The translations under genes and the position numbers were made by a program. Positions 56,648 to 64,000 of a DNA stretch of 64,000 bases are shown here, one piece after another; the first letter of the stretch is position 1, and the number at the start of each line of letters is the position of its first letter. This DNA is from Ampelocalamus luodianensis. Taxonomy: Eukaryota; Streptophyta; Magnoliopsida; Poales; Poaceae. The notes under the pieces were generated by a model, which ran no database searches, was not told the origin of the DNA, and saw nothing but the letters and a program-made list of their open reading frames with translations. The stretch covers positions 18,476,001 to 18,540,000 of the forward strand of contig CM070633.1 of NCBI GenBank assembly GCA_036346255.1, given 5' to 3'.

Positions 56648-58367
56648 CGCGAAACTCCAACTTCCCTAGTAGCCTCTCCCTCGGATTGAAAATACCACAA
56701 CACAACGACGTAACACGACGTCTGATCTAACACTCAACCCGGTACTTCCAGGTACACTCATCGGACAAAACTCGAAGGTAAGATCTCACTCGATGGTCAG
56801 CGGCGCAAGCGAAACCTCAAACTCGGATCTCGGTACTCACTCAACACGAGAACATACAAGGCGTTACGTACTCGCGTAAGGACTCGAGGCGATCTGGCGA
56901 TCGCCAACTAGCGAAAACAACCCAATATATCTTGGGTTAACCTTCCCAATGATACCGAACCACACGACAAGCACAAAGAACACGGAACTCGTGTTCCACC
57001 TCTCAATCGAACTCTTCACTAAAGCAAGGATCACCTCCTTTAACCAGAAACATACGACAAAACTCTCTTTAAGCAAACTCTTTTACCAACAAAACCCATC
57101 TGAAAACGAAAGATTCACATCGCAACTAAGCGTTACCAGCTCGGTACTAAAGAGTCAAATCCAGAAATCGGAATTTCATCACGAAAACCTTTCCACCTTC
57201 CAAGTGGCAGTTTGCGAATAAACATCACGAAAACTAAAGGAGGAATAATTTTAAATGCCCAAATCAAAAACTTCCTTTATTCTTCCTGAACCGATAAGAA
57301 CCACACATACCAAAATTGAGTCAAACTCAACTTACGAAAGACATTGGTCAACAGCACAAAGCTCATGCGAGAATAAAGAAAATGCTTCACTAATCAAGAA
57401 GACATCTTTTTCCTTGGTTTCACTTTTTGGAATAAAATATCTCTCCAACCTTGGAATTCGAATTCATCGCATACCACACGGTCTCAAACCTCTTAATTTA
57501 ACATCCTCAAATTAGGCTTAAACCGAAATACATCATCACCTCCAACTTTCAAGAATAACACGTCAGAATCCTCAGTATACCCGCTCATGAACTACATCAG
57601 AAGGGTTCTATCGACAATCATTCCACTACTCAGAATACTCCAGTTTTCTATCTCCTCTACACACAAATCTTTCGGCGACCAAAAGTCTAGCATGAAAATG
57701 GAAAGCCCAAATTTAACCTCCAAGACCCCTACAACGAATTCCTCTTATAACACATGGTGAAATCATCGGATTAAATCTCTAACATCCCCACAATTCTGAC
57801 ATAATCACTCATTAACATCATCAGGAATCACTCACACAACATCGCAATACTTTCCAATTATGTTACTCTATAAAATTAATTAAGGTTTCCATACATTTGA
57901 TAATCCCCAACATTTCAACATGAACCAAAGTTCTGGAACTACACTATACCATAGGTCCTACTTAGTCGAACACTATACAGTTTTACTTCGAAGCCATACA
58001 TTCCATCTGAATCAACTTCCCTCCAAGAGGTTCAGGTTAAAACCAACTCGTCTTCTATTACTCCTCCAATAGCTTAGTAGCAAAAATCTCACCCCTACAA
58101 TCACTTAACCACCACCAAACAATTGACAACTTACGCTTTGTAAAACTTTGCAACACAAAATTGTTGATCCTTTCTCAAAAGAAAGAGGCAAACAATGGCA
58201 AGTTTCACCACACAGGAAAATGTTGCTGCTCACAGTGTGCATGAAACCAAAACAAATAATCTGATAATGAAGATATGGAAAAACGAAAGTTGAGTTCACA
58301 GCGGAGGGTACGCATCCCTCAAAAAGGGAATAGCAAATAACCACCTAAAGCCCGCTCTGATACCAAC
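56648..58367 (-). mobile_element. Element M internal region (family 1), partial and internally deleted
   Basis: Reverse complement of D 26270-27955, followed directly by the PBS (58351-58365, TGGTATCAGAGCGGG on the minus strand). About 2.5 kb between PBS and D position 26270 is missing; both sides of the junction (58343-58350) share GGT. It carries the same antisense frame remnants as D, frameshifted. The 3' part and 3' LTR were lost at the H junction. Confidence 0.85.
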
Positions 58368-59796
58368 TGTACCACCCTGGCTATTCGGAAGCCAAGATGT
58401 CACCTAAAACATCTAACATACATCCATAATGCGGAAGAATTTGAATAAAATCAACTAATGATAGTATCAAAACAACCAAGACATGATGAAGGTATCCTTC
58501 CTTCACCATCTAATCTATTTATTTCAGTTCATTGATAATGAAAGTTCACATGCAGTAATAATTCAACATCAATGTGGAGAAGGTATCCTTCCTTCACCAA
58601 TTATAAATTTATTATTACAGTTCATCATTTACGAATGTAAGATAGAACTAAATTTAATCTTGAACATGAATTGGATGATGTGAACAAGTAGTGCGTGTCT
58701 ACTCCTCCCAAGTGAGCCAACATCGGGGTTACCTAAAATAAACAAACAACGCAAGAGTGAGTCCACGACTCGGCAAGTCTGATAAAGGGACATAACACAC
58801 ATATGAACAAGTCATCATCATAAGAGAATATGAGCATACATCGAATGAAAACTTAGGAATGCATGGCATGAATGAATGTACTCAAGGATGGATGCACACA
58901 TGCTTATACCGGTATAGCGAGTGACACACCGTCGGTGTTCACTTAAGCCCGCACCTTAACAAAAGTGCGGGGATCCAAGTCCTATATGAAGAACGTTTCA
59001 TATAGGTGTCCAAAGCTGCCCATCTTTGGAATTGATGGGTCTTTCAATCCACTCCGTGGGCGGACATGACAATGTCCAAACCTGCCCACATTGGAATGGT
59101 GGGACTTACGATCCACTCCGTGGACATAGCATGAATAAAAGGATGCATGATATGAACATGAACAATGCTAATATCATCTTTCGGCATTTACTCCACATAT
59201 TGATAGAACATAACCAATTCACATATCGGGTATCACAAGATGTCACATCATATTCATGTAAACATTCACAATCACAAGACTTAAAACCAACAAAGTACTT
59301 GCCTTCGCGTTGCAGCGCGTTAGCGAACAACGATAGCGCTCCCAAACCCGTAGACTCGCGGCCTAAACAATTAAATAACCGAAATAAGAACAACATAGAG
59401 CCCATCATGAATTAATATTCTACACTACCCTCTTGCACACCCAAAACATAGTCATAACCCGAATCTGAAATTCCAGAAGCAACATGGAATCCCATCGGGA
59501 CAGCAGCACGGTAAAGACCAAAACTAATGATCTGGGACTCCAAAGAGATGAGCCCAGATCCTACACGAGCTTAACAAATATATCTACAACTTTGTAGTTG
59601 ACGAGATAACCCAATTCGGCCAAACTAAATTGCTAAGCTGTCAAGCGAAACAACGAGCAGAATCTGGTGAGCAATTAGAACAATGAACTAAAACGTCCAT
59701 AACTTTTAAACTACAACTCTGAATTGAGTGTTCTTTAACAATATGAAAAGGTTATGAAATTACCTACAATAACCTAGTTGGCACGACATTCATATT
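58368..59796 (-). mobile_element. Element M/L 5' LTR (family 1), partial
   Basis: Starts next to the PBS with TGTACCACCCTGGC and is the reverse complement of D 22240-23708, with small differences. It contains the intron-like span 58733-59302 (GAAG|GCAAGTACTT and TTTTAG|GTAACC on the minus strand) and a stem-loop array. It is interrupted by J at 59797; the outer part is beyond the window. Confidence 0.87.
58903..59124 (-). repeat. Stem-loop array, M/L LTR
   Basis: Same order as D on the minus strand: TATACCGGTATA (58905-58916), ACACCG/CGGTGT, CCCGCAC/GTGCGGG, the 10-bp CCTATATGAA stem (58980-59005), CCCATC/GATGGG (59018-59038), CCCAC/GTGGG (59086-59104) and TCCAC/GTGGA (59112-59124). One CCCAT hairpin of D reads CCCATC here with GATGGG, so both arms changed together. 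Fewer members than D. Confidence 0.8.
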
Positions 59797-62419
59797 TGTA
59801 ATACCCCAAATTTATTTAAGTGAGAAGAAATAATTTAGGGAGAAGAACCAATTAGGAAATGGATTTAATAGAAGTTTAGAGGGGGGGTGTATTACTCCGA
59901 AATGTGTTAGAGAGAAAACAAAAATAGTTAAAGGGTTTTTTCTGAAATTTCTTCAAAACCTGGGCTATGGGCTTTTGGCCCACAGCACCAAAGCCCAAAA
60001 GGTGGGAAAACCTAAAGCGCTCTGATACCAACCCGTGCTACAGTAGCCACGGTGCTCTGATGCATCACCCTCCTCCCCAAGCAACCCCCTCCGTTGGTGC
60101 CTCCCTTCCTCGCCGTCGGTGCTCTCTGCTGCCGATCAAGTGAACAAAGGAGAGGAGATTGTCTTCACGGGGAGATTTCTTCATCTTTCTGCGATTCTAC
60201 AAGGGTAACGTCATGTGTTCTTCATTGGTTGATGCGTGGTAGTTGCGGTTGATGTCGTTTGGTAGATCGATTTTCGTCGGTTTAATAGATCGCGTTCTGT
60301 CCAGTAGTTTGCGCGGCTGTTTTCGTGATCTTAGAAGCCGAATCAGAGGATCCCATCTCCTAGACTTATGTGGGGTTCGTTCTTAGCTTTCAGTGGGCGT
60401 AAAGATCACTTAATTCCGAGTTACGGTACAAAAGTTATGTACATTTCAATGTGGCTGTCCTTATTGTATGTAAGTTTCTATCATTAGTTTTGACCCGTGT
60501 GCCACTTTTTGTTAAAGGCAAAATATGAATATCATGCCAAATAGGTTATTGTAGAGAATTTTATAATCTTTCGATATTGATAAAGAATGTCCAATTTGGA
60601 GTTGTAGAACAAAAGTTATGGATATTTTATTTCAGCCAATATTTCTGTCATTAATTCGCCAACAGATTTGAGCCGTGGGCCAAATTTTGTTAGAGGCAAA
60701 ATCTGAAATTTTGCCCAACTAGACTTTGGTAGGTTTTGTTCTTAGCTTTTCATATTGTTAAAGAACACTAATTTTGGTTTAGCCAATCAAAAGTTATGTC
60801 CGTTACCGTGCCGCTGTCCAGACGTGTTAGACAGATCTGGACAGATGTTGTTCATTGATCTATTAGAGTCATTTACAAACAGAATTTGAGATTTCCACCA
60901 ACTAGGTTTAGTTAGGGAAATTGATAACCTTTCAATGAAGTCTAAGAACACCTCATTTGGACTCCTGTGCTAAAAGATACGAATTTTAGAAGTTGGCTGT
61001 CCACAGAGGGGACATATCGATCTATAGGAGTTGGAATTGGGAAATACGCTTGAGAGTATAGCGAGTTCGGTTATGCTATTATTTATGCTTTTGGTCCAGT
61101 ATGATTGTCTTAGTGCGCCTTATAAATATATTCAGGTGATGGATTGATCCCGGGGGCAGTACCTTCTGCACATCCCTCGTTCTCTCGCGGTTAAGGCAAG
61201 TATAATGATGGTTATAATTGGAATTATTGAATGGCATTCTTTGATAAATACTTATAGAATTTGTGTTGTCATGATTATTATGGTGGTATGATTGGTAATG
61301 TTCATGGTTTCTAGTGATATGAGTTACGTGTTATTCGTGGATGTTTGAAAGTTATGAAGTCTATGATTAATTGTTATTCATGAGTGATTGTTTATGTTTG
61401 CTAGTATTATGAATATATGTGCTATTCATGGATGCTAGAATGCTATGAATGTCAACGATGATGAATGCTAGAAGTATGAATAAGTTTATTCATGTATGAC
61501 GTTGTGAATACAAATTTATGATGGTTTAAAGTTTTGTTCATGTGCATCATGCTATCATATGACTATGCATATTCGAGTCCGGTCCCGTCATGTGGATGAC
61601 GGGCTTGAGGTCCCACATTCGTGGAATGTGGGCATTGAAAAGAGGTCCCCATCAAGAAAGCGATGGGCTTATGGTCCCCACACTTGTGGAGTGTGGGCTT
61701 AGGTCCCCTTTACTTGCGGAGTATTGGGCAATTGGTCCCCTGCGCTTGCGAGCACGGGCATGGGTATGCAATGACGGTTGCATACTTTGCATTACCGGTA
61801 AAATGCAAAAGATAAAGAGAAAGAGAAAGTGCACTTGAGCTTCTTGCATAGCATGAGCATATGACATGTTTATAATAGAGATTGTAGATGGATGTTGATG
61901 ATTACAATTGTTTATGTTATTATTGCCATTTATTGCACTTGCTGAGTCTTTGGACTCACTCTTGCTGTTGTTGTGTTTTTAGGTACCACTTTACAAGAAC
62001 GGCATGCATAGGAGGGAGTAAGACTTAGAGTGGTTGCACAATGGCACGAACTACAAACATTTGAATTGATAGAATGATAATTTAGTAGATGAGAAACTTT
62101 CTTATAGAATTCTTTATGATTACTCCCTCTGCTTGGAATAACTTGTAATAGAGTTGATTAGAGGATAATGGATGTCCTTTTATTTATGCTTGTAGTTGTT
62201 TAGCATGCTATGGATGATATAGTGTTGATTAGCATAGTTTTGGTGGTCTCTTGATTATCTTTGGATGTTGGATTATTTAACTATGTTACATTTAAAAGTT
62301 GGGATCTCGGTTTAGTAACTAAACAAAGGAGGTTGTTGGATTTTAGAGAATTGTATCAATGTTAAAATGGTTATAGTGTTAGTTTAGTAGCATTCAGGCC
62401 CTTGTCGGCCGGGGTGTTC
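59797..62419 (+). mobile_element. Element J 5' LTR (family 1)
   Basis: TGTAATACCCC to GGGGTGTT, about 2623 bp, preceded by ATATT (59792-59796), the likely left target duplication. Modules with boxes at 60430, 60611, 60789 and 60972 (spacing 181, 178 and 183). Donor-like TTAAG|GCAAGTAT at 61195/61196 and acceptor-like TTTTTAG|GTACC at 61982/61983 (787 bp). GCTCTGATACCAAC, the inverse PBS motif, occurs oddly inside the LTR at 60021-60034. Confidence 0.88.
61584..61809 (+). repeat. Stem-loop array, J LTR (eight hairpins)
   Basis: CCCGTCAT/ATGACGGG (61584-61603), CCCACATTC/GAATGTGGG, CCCATC/GATGGG, CCCACACT/AGTGTGGG, a CCCTTTACT-AGTATTGGG pair, CCCTGCGCT-AGCACGGG, GTATGCAA/TTGCATAC around TGACGG, and TTTGCATT/AATGCAAA around ACCGG (61786-61809). 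Spacers are GGTCC. Same order as G, with several stems changed on both arms. Confidence 0.9.
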
Positions 62420-64000
62420 TGATTGGTATCGAGCGGGTGTGTAGGTCCGTGGTTCATGAAATATTAATTTTGACACACTAAGCACGATGACGGTGGGAAT
62501 GGGCATAGCATTGCATTTATGTTTCCGCTTTGTCATAGTGTTGATTCTTGATATGAATTGAGTTTTATTGCTCATTAGTTGATTGTGATTATTATGTGTG
62601 GGATAACCCATGTTGAGAGGTGGAGGTAGTGGTTGTGATCTGGGCTATACGAGGTTACACCACCGTTCGTGGTATAGGAATAGCGAAGTGTCCATACTAG
62701 GAGATCGTGTCTGAGCGTTGATAGCGAGTATTTTTAGAATAGTTGTTCTCTCCTTGAAATTTGATTTGGTCAACTCTTATCTTGTGGTGATTGATGAGTT
62801 TTTCCTTGGGCTTTTAGTTCATCCCGGTTGAGGGTTGCTTTGAATTTATTCTTCTATTGGCTTAATTTGTCCCGTAAAGAAATCGTTGCTTTCCCAACCG
62901 ATGGGTTATTCTTGCGGTGGTAAACTTGGTTAAGTTTGACCTTCGTGTTGAGTTTGTCTTTCTTATTGGAAAAAAAACTTGACCCACTTATTCATGTGAT
63001 GTTTTGGTTAATGAAAGCTTTCTTTGCAAGTCCTTTAGTGCGTGAGGGCTTTGACTCAATGTATCTCTCTTGGGTATTTTGAGTGTTGAAGATTAATGGA
63101 TTTCTTTTATGAAAGAAGATGTTAAACCTTTTAGTGTTGTGTTGTCTTGGTTAAGTGAGAGGTTATAACCAAAGAAATTAATGGATATGATATGGGTCAA
63201 CATGTTAGATCGGCAGTGTGTGCATGATCGATCCTAACAAAGATCCTTGAAAGGAAAGTGATTAATTTGAAAGTGTCTTGTAGTAGTTCTTGAGGAGCTG
63301 CGATTAAGAGTATGGTTATACCTAGTTGTAATCAATAGAGTTAATAAGAGGTGTAGAACGTTGATGAAATTGAGTCAATGACTAAGAGTGATACATCTGG
63401 TAAACTTCTTTGGTAAATTGGATTAACGTGTCTCAATGGTTTGATCTAACCTTTTGGGATTGTTAAGTTCAAAAGGAGTTAGATTTTTGTCTTAGTGGGT
63501 ACTAATCTTGGAGTAACCTTTTTGTGGATACTTAGTGATTATATGTAATTGCTAGGTGCAAATAATGTCTATTAATGTCTGGTGATGAGCATCACTAAGA
63601 GATAAATTGATGGGATTTAATGGATGAACAATGTTTACATCATGGTAGAACTATCAGATGAAAGCATTCCTTTGATGAAAGGGTGTTGGTAGGACCTTTT
63701 CAATTGTGTAGTAGACCCCTTCTAAACTTAAGAGGTTGATGTAGTGAGGTTATATGGTTTTGGTATACTCTCGTTTTGAAGATGGGATGAAAATGTAGTA
63801 TGGAACAATATAGTGAAACTTTGGGGCTTTCTAATGGAATAGTCGATGATAAAAAAATTCGTGTTCGGAGTGTATCATTCTTGATGTTAGTAAGATTATC
63901 TGCTAGAGATTGTGACTTGTGTGTGTGGTGATGATTCTTTCAGAAAATAAAGTAATTTGATCGTCTTTCGTGATTTTGATTCGATGAGCGTGTTTGAGTT
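62420..64000 (+). mobile_element. Element J internal region, start
   Basis: Reverse complement is collinear with B 540-2132 and A 7640-9249 (shared phrase GGATAACCCATGTTGAGAGG near 62602). No coding frame beyond about 75 codons. The TTTGATC-type repeat block appears at 63955. The element leaves the window at its right edge. Confidence 0.82.
62424..62438 (+). other. Primer-binding site of J (one base short)
   Basis: TGGTATCGAGCGGGT, the same shortened form as in D and also preceded by CTGAT. Confidence 0.78.

Overview
This window is plant nuclear DNA made essentially entirely of nested LTR retrotransposons. I found no host gene, tRNA, rRNA, CRISPR array or bacterial signature. A grass or other monocot is the likeliest source. 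The support is Ty3 chromovirus pol remnants, LTRs of 2.2-4.9 kb, primer-binding sites matching initiator Met-tRNA, and a Tourist-like MITE with a TTA target duplication. That inference is moderate; it looks like pericentromeric or other repeat-rich heterochromatin.

Two LTR families alternate. Family 1 (elements A, B, C, D, G, J, K, L/M here) has LTRs of about 2.2-2.6 kb starting TGTAATA and ending TGTTACA, an internal region of 4.1-4.4 kb with no recognisable gag or pol, a Met-type PBS and a GAGGGGTAGAA-like PPT. It is therefore LARD-like (large, non-autonomous). Family 2 (F, H, I) has LTRs of 4.2-4.9 kb starting TGTAACA and ending TCCTCACA. Element H still carries gag, protease, RT, RNase H, integrase and a chromodomain-like C-terminus, all broken by frameshifts and a stop.

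Layout: 1-20344 is the minus-strand element B (internal region and one LTR), whose LTR is split by element A (2753-18774, target duplication CAAGA). 20345-21306 and 30467-30665 are pieces of a minus-strand LTR (C), split by the complete plus-strand element D (21307-30461, AGCAC). 30666-33770 is the LTR and start of the internal region of K. 33771-40841 is the LTR of F, invaded by solo LTR G (ATATT), by a MITE (TTA) and then by H. 40842-56647 is H, itself split inside RT by the 4.9-kb solo LTR I (GGGTT). At about 56645 H is truncated and joined to a minus-strand family-1 element (M/L), and J is inserted in its LTR from 59797 to beyond the window end.

The most interesting structure is in the family-1 LTRs. 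Each holds a run of about 6-9 short stem-loops, all different, whose stems vary by compensatory changes between copies. The run lies inside a segment bounded by AG|GCAAGTA (GC-type donor-like) and a pyrimidine-rich TTTTAG|GTA. Upstream of it are three or four modules, each with an AAAAGTTATG box, spaced 178-192 bp apart. Part of A (about 9520-17020) shows deletion-dominated damage that looks more like poor sequence consensus than evolution.
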